From positions 41,222,655-41,286,654 of the forward strand of contig NC_031502.1 in the NCBI RefSeq assembly GCF_000237925.1: DNA of 64,000 nt, in the 5' to 3' direction. Every line of letters starts with the position of its first letter. The first letter of the stretch is position 1. Below, one piece after another: positions 13,013-23,602 of the stretch. The position numbers and the translations under genes were made by a program. The stretch is from Schistosoma mansoni (taxonomy: Eukaryota > Platyhelminthes > Trematoda > Strigeidida > Schistosomatidae). The notes below the pieces were generated by a model. The model was not told the DNA's origin. It worked only from the letters and a program-made list of their open reading frames with translations, and made no database searches.

Positions 13013-14553
13013 GTTTTTAAAATAGAAAAGGGTTTTTGTTGAAGAAAAAAAGGGTATAAGAAGATTCAGTTTAGTAAAATCTACATTCTAGATAAAATAA
13101 ATCATTGGAATTTATTTAAGAGAAAACAGTTTTCTTTTCGTGTAATGGATTTTTATGACAATGTTTTCAGTAGGCCTCTATGGAAAACACTGATTAACGT
13201 GACTATTATTTGTGCCATGAATGGATATTTTTTTGGATAAAGTGTTGAAAGACGAACAATTAATAACCATCGTCAAATCAATAAACTGTTATATTTAAGA
13301 CTAGTCTTGAAAGGGATGTAGAGTCGGGAATGACATGAGATATATTGGATAACATCCGTTAATCATCAAGCTTTATCTTATAAAATTTGAACATGTAGGT
13401 TATTGGATCCTAACTCAAAAATCTAACAGTATCGCAATATCCCAACACTCGCCACAAGCTTATCATGAAGCAACGTTTCGTTAATGACACACGATGAAGG
13501 TTCAGGACTAATTTTATCAAGAAATATGAAACTTCATTGATTCCAACTCAGTTGTTCAGTATATCATTCCCTCTATGGAATTACAATTGACCCGTTTTGA
13601 GTATACTGATTGGTTTTTATAAAGCGCTTCGTTGTACAAAGGAACAACTATTCAATGCTGCATGTTTATGAATAACTCTGCACTATATGTTAGTTTTTAT
13701 TAATAAACACCTTCAGTGTATGATATTGATCATCAATTAAAACTATAGGATTTACTAATCACAATAAATGGTCAACTTCTCGAAAATTACAATCATCAAA
13801 ATTTAACAAATATTAACTGTAAAAATGATTATTCGTGTTGACCTGTATTGTTTTTTTTATTTATATATGATATAATTATATGATAGATAGTTGAATGAAC
13901 CGACAGATATCTAGTTTATTGTTAAAAGGTTTCTACATTATTATTATTATTATTGTTGTTGTTGTTTTCGTCGTGGTCATCATCATCACCATCATCATCG
14001 CCAACACCATTATCTTTATGATTGTTAAACAATTTAGAATTGAACAACAATGTTGTTTTTATTTTTAGTAAAATTTGGAATAATACTATCACTACTAATT
14101 TTCTAGTTAACATAATAATAAACAAATTTTGTCATAAGTGTACTTTATACAATCTTATTATTATTATTATTATGGTATATTCTATTTAAGAAAAACAACT
14201 CTAATAACTAGCCGTATAAAGGTCATTATTATGATTATTTTTAATTGACTACTACACTAAGGTTATACATTTAATGAATATAGACTATAACAAGTATATG
14301 AGTTGAATCATTAATGATGGTAACAATGTGAGTAGCAACACGTAAAACAAAACAACAACAGTGAAATAATTGAATGATCTAGGGAAGATAAAGTTCTTTA
14401 GTCTGATTTATTTAAAGTTTAGCTCTTATTATTCGTTGTACCGTTACTTCTATTTTCTTTGTACAAATGATTCAGGAAAGAATCTATACTAGAAAAATTT
14501 TTTTCCTTGTCAGTTATTTACAAATGATGTAAACTAACCATTTTTGTTTATCA
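13013..14553. other. AT-rich non-coding stretch
   Basis: No gene. The frame at 13922-14125 on the minus strand is an artefact of short ATT/CAT repeats giving Asn/Asp runs. Short (ATT)n tracts occur at about 13937 and 14156. Confidence 0.55.
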
Positions 14554-14680
14554 GAAGAGGTTTTGTGGAGATTTAGTATTTTCATAGTTGAAAGCGTGAG
14601 CCAATTGAAGCTAGACCACCATGGAAAACCTGGAAGCACTGGACGGCCAACTCGTCCTATCATGGGACTCCTCAGCAGTT
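14554..14680 (-). repeat. Family B hammerhead repeat, truncated
   Basis: The minus-strand 3' half of the family B unit: AACTGCTGAGGAGTCCC, then GGACGAGTTGGCCGTCCAGT, the CTTCCAGGTTTTCCATGG block, and the 3' end with AAATCTCCACAAAACC. It stops inside stem I, so the tRNA-like part is missing. It carries the GAGTT form of the core instead of GAAAC. Confidence 0.85.
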
Positions 14681-15047
14681 CAAAACAAAACAATACACTT
14701 TACATGTATACACAAAATATTACTAAATAAGTATTGGAATGTTATATTTGTTGGATGATATTCAAATCAATACAGTAGAAATTAAACTATATAACTAACT
14801 AGATGAATATAGAACTATATTTAAAGCTGATTAAGTCCTAATTCATATTCCATGCCATACTAGTAGAAAAAAAGTGAATAGCTATCTGAATTCATTAGTT
14901 TAGTGAATAATCAATTGGAAGTTTGAAACGAAAGGTCCTAAATGTAAATATCAACGCTGAAATACAGGTTCAACTAGTTGATGAGTCTCAAATATGATAA
15001 AAAAAATATAACTCTTAGATTATATTGCCAACTATGTATGAAGTATG

Positions 15048-15231
15048 GTAAGCAAAGATGGATAGTGGCTAGCAGTAGAATCCAGGACGCGCGTTTCGTT
15101 TGCTTACCATACTTGTGAATTTAGGCCATATCGAGGCAATACACACAGTATGCACATATGCCAATTAGAGACTGACCAGTTACAGTCCTAAAATATCAAT
15201 GGGAAGATTCAAACAAACAATACCAAGTGAA
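15048..15231. repeat. Fold-back family A insertion with 15-bp target duplication
   Basis: The left part (15048-15098) is the 3' end of a family A unit on the minus strand, ending within the hammerhead (GACGCGCGTTTCG on the plus strand). The right part (15099-15231) runs on the plus strand from TTTGCTTACCATACTT through GGCAATACACACAGTATGCA to the AAACAAACAATACC end. AAGTATGGTAAGCAAA at 15041-15056 is perfectly inverted at 15099-15114. The duplication TATGTATGAAGTATG is perfect at 15033-15047 and 15232-15246. The structure is therefore one insertion of about 184 bases. Confidence 0.9.
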
Positions 15232-15246
15232 TATGTATGAAGTATG

Positions 15247-16449
15247 CTAAAATTCTAATTAATTCATTATTGTTTAAAAGAAACGAGTGAATATGTACAG
15301 TAATGAAAACATTTAGATTTATTAGGATAATAAGTTAATGTTGACAATCAAGTTCTTGATCAATCATTCAAAGATATTTTCTCCACTATGAAAGATCTGA
15401 ATATTTTGAGTTCGGTTGTACTTTCTGCACAAACTATAAGAAATATATCAAACTTCAACAAACTGTTGATTCAATATTCATAAGTTTAAAATGGTTCTTA
15501 TGTTGATGTTACTTCAGGATGAAAACTAACATTTTAGTTGATTTTTGCTGTAAAATAAGTTGACAATATTTTCCAAGTAGAAGTGAGTGAAAATATGATA
15601 GTATAATTTTGTAAACTTTTATTGATTAGAAATATATATGGTATACATTTCGTTGTTAACATGTTTATTTATAGTTATAATAGAAAGAACTTCTATTTTA
15701 TTTAAAATGAGGTATTATTGATTTCTGTCATCATCACGACATATTGATGGTAAACAATTCAATGTTTATTTTGTCCGTAACAGTGATCAAATTCTGTTGA
15801 TTAAGTTTCAATGTGTCTGCTAACCTAACTGACTCCACATTAACTACACTATGCTTAGGTGTTGTGGTTGAAGTTAGTCTACGAGGAACACTGGATTGTG
15901 ATTTCATGCTAGTCCGAATTAATCAGTAAGGCCTATCCCAAACTTTGAGGGAACTGATATTCCCTGTAGAATGCGTACCTACCTAAATAAATTTCACAGT
16001 CCAAGTTAGTATCATGATCTATTCGGGCCGAAATTGATCATCGGTGATGGATACTCAGTGACCGATTAATGTAAGTATTTCAGTCCTACAGTAGATATTT
16101 CTTTTTTATGTCTCGTTCATTTTAATGTGGCAATTTAATGTTTATTTGGATGGTTGTTGTAAAGAGCGATTTCTTCATCAACTGATGTAAGCTACAAAAA
16201 AACTGATAATAAAAGCATTTAATAGTTCAATTCACCGCAGTTTCAAGTTGATGATTCATGTTTAAGTGTCTTGAGCTCAGGTTAAACAACTATCCAATGC
16301 CATTTTGCTTTTCTTCAGTGATTAGTTGATGAGTAACAGGAGATAAAAGAACTTACTTGTGAATCTGATATAATTAGTTTGTTTGTGTTTGGTTTGATCA
16401 ACGATGTTTGAATAAACTTACTGAATTTTACTTTTATTCAGTCGATTTT
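15247..16449. other. Non-coding stretch
   Basis: No gene is seen. The block at about 15830-16080 is less AT-rich and resembles an old repeat (it includes CAGTGACCGATTAATGTAAG), but no second copy was identified here. Confidence 0.45.
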
Positions 16450-16539
16450 AATTTACTGATCTATTTGGTTCAATGAATAAGTTATTTTAAACTCGACTGA
16501 AACATTATTGTAAACTGTAGAATTGACTGATTTAAACTG

Positions 16540-16965
16540 AATAACATTGATGTGATTGCTTATATAACTATCTCCGTATAGAAAAATACGCGGTATGAAC
16601 TTCTGATTTTCAGAACAAGCCTGAGAACGTATGATAAAACTATCAAATGCGTATATTGATATGGCAGCTTCATGGGATTGAACGAGCGTTCTTGTAAGTG
16701 AATATACGAGTGCGGAGGCCACGACTGCCTTGGATTTATTAGGATGGGAGGAGCTCTGCACGACTGTGTCACCAGTCTGAAGGACGCTACCCAATCGAGC
16801 TAGAGAACGACGTACTGCTACCTGAAGATCCGCCGGAGACTCCTGATGATTCAGAAATCCTTGCAGATGCGCCGACAACAGCAGCATTGTCAATTCCAAG
16901 GTTGGCAGTTTCGATACGTGAATTATACTGTTTGAACAGGTCTGAACAACATTGTAACCATCGTT
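16540..16965 (-). other. Unidentified coding-like island
   Basis: Two overlapping minus-strand frames in a locally G+C-rich block look protein-like. One frame (about 16965-16540) reads, after a stop, through VSKLPTLELTMLLLSAHLQG and LQVAVRRSLARLGSVLQTGD into HPNKSKAVVASALVYSLTRT. The other (17002-16787) reads LEKHYHEECTIERWLQCCSD then FKQYNSRIETANLG and a Ser/Gly-rich end. A possible acceptor for the first frame is the GTTGTTCAG before ACCTGTTC, and CTTCAG/GTAGCA could be a donor for the second. I recognise no family. It could be an exon, a processed copy, or an old mobile-element coding remnant. Confidence 0.35.
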
Positions 16966-17002
16966 CTATGGTACATTCCTCATGGTAGTGTTTTTCCAAC
17001 AC

Positions 17003-18067
17003 AGCAAATCATCTACTCACTTTTAACTAATACTCGACAAGTGTTAAATTGTATTATGAAATGTTATATTTATTTCATGATTAGTTTGTCTCGTTAATAC
17101 TCTTCAGTTTTTTTTACTTACCTGTCTACTTGAAAGATATAAATTAATGTCAACCACATGTTCCATGTTATTACCCTAAGAAAATTTTTTTACCTCCTTC
17201 CCATCATCATACACTTCTTCATTCCTTCTCCCAAATATACCCACTCTGCTCCACACATATAAACACTTAAATACAGTATGGAAATGAATAAATAAATAAG
17301 TGAACAGGATCAATCATTTCGCTACTGTCAATTTTTGAACTAAAAACGGTTTGCAAATAAGTAATTATGTGTCACATGGTTCTTGATTATATATATATAA
17401 CCATGTGTCTATATTTAATCTTTCTTTTCCCATTCTCTCTCTCTCTTGTTCCTTTTCCTTGATTTTTTTCCTTTCTCACTTGTTCATTAATTCACTTATG
17501 CTCCATTATTTTACCTCACCATATTATTTTCATTCAAAATCATTCGTTTTGAGTTTTCTCTCCACAAACTTATACACACGTTCTGTTTGTATGCTACTAT
17601 CATTACTACCATTACTATGACTGCTACTATAATTTCTACTTGAGAAGTATTCTTAATCAAATTGTTATATACTTCATTTTCATTACACCTTTTCACATCT
17701 TTAATGAATACATCAATCTAATTTATTATTCACCTTTACCTCAAACATTTTCACACATTCAAAATTCTGTTGTTGTTGTTCTTTTCTTTCTTTTTAACTT
17801 TTACACAATGAAACTAAATAAATCTTATAAAATAACTGAACATATTTAAGTGGAATAATAGAAAAGAAAGAATTTAACAGAATATGTAGTTTAGTTTTTA
17901 TCAATGTTTACCATTGATTTATGATAATTGACCTGTTCTATACCCCCCCCTAAAAAAAGTTAAATGTAATTTCATATTGAAAGAAAGAAAGAACACGAAC
18001 TATTGATGATTTACTGGATTATCGAAGTGATCATCATTATTACTATCATCTGTAGCGACTTTAGCTT
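17003..18067. other. Low-complexity AT-rich stretch
   Basis: Pyrimidine-rich and T-rich sequence that yields hydrophobic open frames on both strands (for example 17405-17620). There is no domain, start context or splice signal to support a gene. A short C-run lies at 17943-17950. Confidence 0.55.
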
Positions 18068-18117
<50 letters not shown>

Positions 18118-18118
18118 T
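18068..18118. repeat. (TAG)n microsatellite
   Basis: About 17 uninterrupted TAG/AGT triplets. Confidence 0.95.
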
Positions 18119-18569
18119 ATAAAACAGTATCAATATTTTGTACTCCATATGATAAAAGTTATTTTCTTGTATTCTAATTAGAATGTGTCAAAGTTTTATA
18201 CAACATATGGTTAGACTATGATAATCTCTAATCCATTAATACTATTAACTAAAATGAGATTTTATGAACGAATTAATAAACGAATACAAATTTTTATTTA
18301 TAAAAGAATACACTTTTGTAATTATGATAGCGAATACAAACAAACATAAATATATTCAAGCATATACTACTAATCAACTATACATAAAACATAAACCTTT
18401 CTTTTCTTTGATAATATAATACGATTTATTCCTTTCAAATAAAAGTGATATATACATATAATACTAATATTGATAATAATGGGATACTATTTTTCTTTAT
18501 AATATTTCGATTAGTTTGTTATCAGTTACTTCTTATCAATTGATTAAACTGTATGATATAGAATTATCA

Positions 18570-18836
18570 GAATGGGGTTTTGTGGAGATTTTAGTAATTT
18601 TACATAGTTGAGATCATGAATCAATTGGAGCTAGACCACCATGGAAAACCTAGAAGCACTGGACGGCCAACTCGTCCTATTATGGGACTCCTCAGCAGTG
18701 CGCATCCACGATCCTGCTTCTAGAGATTCGAACCCAGGACCTACCAGTGTTGCGCCAGAGCACTTAACCTATCTAACTTCAATTGACTCATGATTTCAAC
18801 TATGAAAATACTGAAATCTCCACAAAACCCCTTCTG
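18570..18836. repeat. Fold-back family B hammerhead repeat
   Basis: 18570-18770 is a family B unit on the minus strand, from its 3' end (AATGGGGTTTTGTGGAGATT on the plus strand) through the hammerhead and B box to just inside the A box. 18777-18836 is the 3' end of another unit on the plus strand, ending CCACAAAACCCCTTCTGATC. The minus arm keeps CTGAGGAG but has GACGAGTTGG in place of GACGAAACGG. The plus-strand piece runs directly into the full-length unit that follows. Confidence 0.85.
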
Positions 18837-19245
18837 ATCTATAATCATATGCTCACTAGTGACTGACTTCAAGATATATTTCCTGGAGATCTAGTGGGAA
18901 GCAGTGACCAGTGGAATTCAACCACGTCTGTTGCAGAGATATCAACTCACTCAAGACATTGGTGAACGTTTGCTCAGATTTCGTGGATTGGTTGAAGTTA
19001 GACATTAACACCGTTGGATGTCGGCTCAGTGGTCTATCTGTTAAGTGCTCCGACGCGAGACTGGTAGGTCCTGGGTTCGAATCTCGCGAGTGCGGGATCG
19101 TGGATGTGCACTGCTGAGGAGCCCCACAATAGGACGAGTTGGCCGTCCAGTGCTTCTAGGTTTTCCATGGTGGTCTAGCTTCAATTGACCTATGATTTCA
19201 ACTATGAAAATACTGAAATCTCCACAAAACCCCTTCTGATCTGTA
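18837..19245 (+). repeat. Full-length family B hammerhead repeat
   Basis: This is the best complete unit of the family in the window, about 405 bases long. It has an upstream segment of about 185 bases (CTCACTAGTGACTGACTTCA, AAGCAGTGACCAG), then an A box CGGCTCAGTGG (19022-19032). A B box GGTTCGAATCTC (19074-19085) and a hammerhead-like motif (19108-19153) follow, and then the 3' block CTAGGTTTTCCATGGTGG to CCACAAAACCCCTTCTGAT. The A and B boxes identify it as tRNA-derived with an internal Pol III promoter. The promoter lies unusually far from the unit's left end. The 3' end of another unit abuts it directly at 18836. Confidence 0.85.
19108..19153 (+). ncRNA. Type I hammerhead motif, core disrupted
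   Basis: Stem I is GCACTG (19108-19113) paired with CAGTGC (19148-19153). The core CTGAGGAG (19114-19121) is followed by a stem II of CCC and AGG type, and GTC at 19145-19147 is the cleavage triplet. Where an active ribozyme has GAAA next to a short stem III, this copy has GAGTT (19136-19140), changing two invariant adenines. By known hammerhead rules it should not self-cleave. Confidence 0.75.
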
Positions 19246-19765
19246 TCGTTATTTCATAAGGAGAAGTGTATGTAATAAAAGAGATTTCACATACCTTAAC
19301 ATTGACTGTAAATCATCAAACTTTGTAAACTTCAAGAGAAATTTTATACAGTATTAAATTAGACCTAAGATTTTATTTTCACGAATTAAATTGACTGCAA
19401 AGCTATTTTTGTATTTTGATGATAATACTTGCAGCAATGATCAATTGTGTGAGTGTGCGAGAGGTGGAAGAACGGACGGCATAAATTCCTTTGAAGTAAC
19501 ACAATTTTAAACCATATATAAATGTTTTTAATGTTTAATGATTGCGTGTTCATGATTCCATAAATCCGTTTATATACATATACATATATATGTGAGTAAA
19601 CTTAACGACTTACATAACCAATATTAAGTTAATTTATCATGAAATGAAAGTTTCAGAAAAAATTTCCACTTTCATTTCGGGTAAAAAGGAGATTACCTTG
19701 TTTCGTTTTTTTTGTTTTTTCTTCTTTTTGTATTGTGAAATATGTCAATCAAGTGAAAAATTTTT

Positions 19766-19842
19766 CATAGTTGAAATCATGAGTCAATTGGAGCTAGACC
19801 ATCATGGAAAACCTGGAAGCACTGGACGGCCGTTTCATTCCT
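19766..19842 (-). repeat. Family B repeat, 3' fragment
   Basis: Minus strand: GAAACGGCCGTCCAGTGCTT, then the CCAGGTTTTCCATGATGG and TTTCAACTATGAAAA blocks. It is cut off within the hammerhead before stem II. It belongs to the GAAAC form. Confidence 0.8.
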
Positions 19843-19845
19843 AAT

Positions 19846-20597
19846 ATTAAATAAATTTATTCATGCATAAATATAAATCTTTATTATAATGAAATACATT
19901 GAAATTGTGTTAGATTGTACTGTTAAAAAATGAAGTAGACTGTTATATAAATAGATTTTATGATTCATTATATGAATGTTAATAATATCACTTGCTATCC
20001 TAATTGAATGCCTAATCTTCCTTATTGTCAAATTTATACATTAAAAGAAAGAAGAGAAAACAGTTTTGCGTAATCATGACAATAACCATCTCTTAATAGA
20101 TAATTAATTATTTCCACTGATTCATTAATTGTTATTTATATTGAAGTAAGAAAGGAAAAAGTAATTAGTTTACTGAAGGAAACAAAACCTAATTAAGACA
20201 TTTCAAATCGAAAGAAAGGAACGTAATTTACATGTTTTTTTCCAAAACTTCACTGTTCATATCAACTCTTTTTTTTACAGTTGAATAGATTCTCTCATTA
20301 AAGTTACTTAGTGTACACTTAAGATCATAGGTTAGGATTTTTGATCCAAAAGTGTCATCTATCAATAAAGTAAACTGATGAATAGTTAGGACTCATCCAT
20401 ACAGATTTATAATATTATTAAATATAAATTTGGAAAAAAAGTCACTGAGTTGTAAAACTAATCAACAATGAGAAATAACATTTTATACTTTGCAGTCTTT
20501 TACAAAAAAATTTAGACTGTTTGTCCAGTTTATGACAACTGATGGTTTATTCAAGTCAGATTGACGTAGTTCATTGAATATTACCTTATTATCAGGA
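19846..20597. other. AT-rich non-coding stretch
   Basis: Very AT-rich. I see no gene and no assignable repeat. Confidence 0.55.
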
Positions 20598-20772
20598 GGG
20601 GAGTTTGTGGAGCGCTCGCGCGCGAGACTGATGGGTCCTGGGTTTGAATCTCGAGAGGACAAATCGTGGATGCGCACTGCTGAGGAGTCCCAGAATAGGA
20701 CGAGTTGGCCGTCCAATGCTTCCAGGTTTTCCATGGTGGTCTAGCTTCAATTGACTCATGATTTCAACTATA
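20598..20772 (+). repeat. Family B hammerhead repeat, 5'-truncated
   Basis: The sequence starts near the A-box to B-box spacer (GAGACTGATGGGTCCTGGG) and has a B box GGTTTGAATCTC. It contains a complete hammerhead outline and the 3' block ending TTTCAACTAT. The A box is missing. Confidence 0.85.
20674..20716 (+). ncRNA. Type I hammerhead motif, core disrupted
   Basis: The stem I strand GCACTG (20674-20679), core CTGAGGAG (20680-20687), stem II GTCCC...GGAC and a GTC cleavage triplet are present. GAAA is replaced by GAGT (within 20702-20706), and the partner stem I strand reads CAATGC, giving one mismatch. It belongs to the same GAGTT subgroup as the copies at 14.6, 18.6, 19.1 and 35.8 kb. Confidence 0.7.
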
Positions 20773-20852
20773 TAAAATTACCTTATTAGTTGAAGTTATT
20801 CGCTTATACTAACTAAGCTGAAGGAAAATACAAAATGGTTGCACAAGATAAT

Positions 20853-21082
20853 TGATCAATGGAAGTTAGACAATAACACCATTGGATATCGGCTCAGTGG
20901 TCTAAAGGTTAGGCATTCGCGCGCGAGATCTGAAGTCCTGTGTTTGAGTCCCGCATACGGGATTGTGGATGAGCACTGATGAGGAGTCCCGTCCAATGCC
21001 TTCATGTTTTCAATAGTTGTCTAGCGTAGATCGACTCCTGAATTCAACTGTGAAAATATTACAATCTCCACAAATCCCTAAA
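20853..21082 (+). repeat. Family B repeat with deleted hammerhead middle
   Basis: The A box CGGCTCAGTGG, the CGCGCGCGAGA spacer and the B box GTTTGAGTCCC are clear. After GAGCACTGATGAGGAGTCCC the sequence jumps straight to GTCCAATGCC. The right side of stem II, the GAAA strand and stem III are therefore deleted. The 3' block ends in AATCTCCACAAATCCC. Confidence 0.8.
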
Positions 21083-22072
21083 CTGACAAAATGGTTATTT
21101 AGTTCCTATACAAATTTAATGTGAATTATATAATATACACGACAAATCACTTGATCATAATAAAAATCTGTATAATTATGTTGATTTCAAAAAAAGTCAG
21201 CAGTATTAGTACTTCCAAAAATAATAGGATGATAATGAACTTGTACTGTTATGCACAAAATTAGTCCTGTTCAAATAGTTGTGTTGTTCAGTATAACTAC
21301 GTTTTCACTTTCTGTTGAATTTTATTTCGATAATTTGAATAGCCATCCTTATTATAAACGCCAACATCATTTGTAACTACATCCTAATAGGATATAGCTG
21401 TGAAAGGTAATTGTGGATTCGTATTTCAATTCATCTCAATATTTTATTGAACATAGGTCATAATAAAAATATAAACCCACTTCAAGTTGAAAATGTATTA
21501 CGATATACTATCTCAATAGATAATGCTGTGATATGTTAAGTGACAATTAGTTTACTGTAGTTTGTAGTGAAAGAAGGCATGGATATTATTAAGCCAAGCT
21601 CAAAAGTATTAGGTATGGATGTATAGACATTCTTGGTCTCATTATTAGCTACCATTCAATAGTTTAATGTAATTTGACATTAGCAAGTGATAAACATTTA
21701 TGATCTTGTCAAGTAATTATTCATTAAAAGATAAGATCATCTATTGTTTCCGAGTAATATTTATGGCTGAACGAGACAGTTTTTATAGTTTACTGAAGTT
21801 AGAATATCTCTGCTGTTGTTTTATTTTTTGTATTGAGATAGAATATCATAATTAAACAAAGACATTTTTTAAATATGATCACTTTTGGTTTAGAAATTAT
21901 TACTACAACGCAAAATCTACACATCTATATTTACAGGTCTAACGTTACTAAACCGTGACAGGAAACAAGCTGCCATTGGATGGGAATGCAAGATTCAACA
22001 CTTCAACATTTCAGAATGGGGCTATAGAAACTATTAATTTTGGTTAAAATAGACCCTAAAACGACAATTATC

Positions 22073-22490
22073 ATTTGCTCACTAGCGAACAACTTCAAGA
22101 TGTACGTCTAGTAGTTCTAGTAAGAAGCCGTAACCAGTCGAGTTCAGTCGTATCTTGTTTGAGAAATGTTCTCACTGAAGATAATGAGAGATGATCGCAC
22201 AATATCATGAATTGATTGAAGTTATATATTAACACTATTGGATATCGGCTCAATGGTCTAGAGGTGGTGAAGATTTGTAGCTCAGATGGATGATTTTGGT
22301 GAAGTTTTGTTCTCTGAGCTCGATGGTTTGATCGTGTTAGGCGTTCGTGCGTGAGACTGAACGTTCTAGATTCGATTTGTGGATGCGCATTCATGAATGC
22401 GTACTGTTAAGGAATCCGATATTACGATGAAATGACCGTCAATTGCTTCTCGGTTTTCATTGGTTCCTCAAGATCAATTCGTGATTTCAG
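22073..22490 (+). repeat. Family B repeat, diverged, carrying an inserted block
   Basis: The upstream segment (GCTCACTAGCGAACAACTTC), the A box CGGCTCAATGG and the TTAGGCGTTCGTGCGTGAGAC spacer region are recognisable. The B box and hammerhead are heavily changed (CTGTTAAGGA, GATGAAATGACCGTC). A 72-base block (22265-22336) separates the A box from the rest of the unit. Confidence 0.75.
22265..22336 (+). repeat. Family D block inserted in a family B repeat
   Basis: The block includes GAAGTTTTGTTCTCTGAGCT followed by CGATGGTTTGATCGTG, matching the start of the repeat at 10198. It interrupts the family B unit exactly between GGTCTAGAGG and TTAGGCG, which adjoin in the 20.9-kb copy. Confidence 0.7.
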
Positions 22491-22789
22491 TGATTTTCTT
22501 AATTCTTGTAGTCACTCATTACAGATATTCCCATTTCAGTTAATTCATGATATGACCCTAATCATTATACATTGTTATCGATAAAGATTTATTTTTATCC
22601 TTAAATGAAATGAACCTACATTTTATCATTTTCAAGTCGGACTCTGAGATATTCATTTATAAGAAATTTACCAGGGAACATAGGATTATTTAAATTATTG
22701 CTGGCGAATGAATAAAGCAGGAAATATCCTGTTTTATTTATTTTATAGTTACAATAGCTCGAAAAATTGATAAATAATAGTTTATACTA

Positions 22790-23000
22790 ATTGTATGGTG
22801 TATGCTACTGATGTCGACAGATACAAGTAGTATGTATCATCAATCGAAATTGAAATGTCTGGTCGCAGAAGGTTAAGAAGATCAAAGAAAAGAGAACGAG
22901 AACAGAGAATGATTGGTGTGGAAAAAAAGGAACAATCAAGTCTGAGACGGTTGACTGGCATTTTGCAAATGAAGTATTTATTGTATGGTTCTCAGATTTT
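22790..23000 (+). repeat. Family C interspersed repeat
   Basis: GGTGTATGCTACTGATGTCG, then GACAGATACAAGTAG, then AATTGAAATGTCTGGTCGCA and a long purine-rich stretch (AAGAAAAGAGAACGAGAACA). It ends in GACGGTTGACTGGCATTTTG and AAATGAAGTATTTATTG. It matches the copies at 54773 and, reversed, at 25610-25735 and 62900-63065. The Arg/Lys-rich open frame it creates (22855-23133) is a by-product of purine-rich DNA. Confidence 0.75.
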
Positions 23001-23376
23001 ATTAAGATATTCTGTAATTTTGTGTTCAAATACATTGGATCGTCTTCACTTGTTTTCTCGTTCACTACAACTGTATATATTAAGCTTTTCTCTTATTTAC
23101 TTTGTTAGTAATTACAATAAAATCAAAAGATAAAACGAAAATTGACAGCTTGTACATGGTTTAATATTTCCACAATCATGTCACAATATAATAATACAAA
23201 CTGGGTTTTATCTGTGTGATAATGTTTAAATGAATAAGTTGAAAACTGAACAATTGACCCAAAATATATCTGAACTAATCAAATAATATACAGTGTAATA
23301 GTTGACCTTGACGGCAATTTATAGTCCATTTGTACATTAAAAATTATAGTAATTACTTTGTGGGGGAACTGAATTA

Positions 23377-23602
23377 ATGTTGTTTGAATTTAAACTTCAC
23401 CCCATCGCACAAGCAGGTGGCTATCAGGACTCAGTAGCTGAGTGGATAACGCGATGGCGTTTGAAGCGAAAGGTACCAGGTTCGAGTCCCAGAGTGAACA
23501 TCAACTCTGAGATGCAGGTACATCCAGCTGACGAGTCCCAAATAGGACGAATCGCTCGTCCTGGATTTCACTGCTAGCCACTACCCATCTTTGCTTACAA
23601 GA
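23377..23602 (+). repeat. Family A (Sm-alpha-like) hammerhead repeat
   Basis: A standard-orientation copy. The left end is GAATTTAAACTTCACCCC, the A box TAGCTGAGTGG (23435-23445) and the B box GGTTCGAGTCC (23479-23489). The hammerhead and the 3' end CCATCTTTGCTTAC follow. The layout and hammerhead sequence match the schistosome Sm-alpha repeats known to carry hammerhead ribozymes. Confidence 0.9.
23515..23574 (+). ncRNA. Sm-alpha-type hammerhead, likely inactive
   Basis: CAGGTACATCCAG (stem I strand), the core CTGACGAG, stem II GTCCCAAATAGGAC, then GAATCGCTCGTC and CTGGATTTCACTGC (the second stem I strand). ATCCAG pairs with CTGGAT. The GAAA strand reads GAAT, which breaks the A15.1-U16.1 pair, so cleavage is probably lost. 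The tertiary-contact side sequences (GTAC bulge, CACTGC loop) are still recognisable. Confidence 0.85.

Noticed and set aside
19022-19085. Possible functional tRNA gene (A and B boxes)
   Set aside because: There is no cloverleaf with acceptor pairing, and the boxes belong to a tRNA-derived repeat followed by a hammerhead motif.
22855-23133. Arg/Lys-rich 92-codon frame as a small basic protein
   Set aside because: It is the purine-rich middle of family C and is not conserved as a frame in the other copies.
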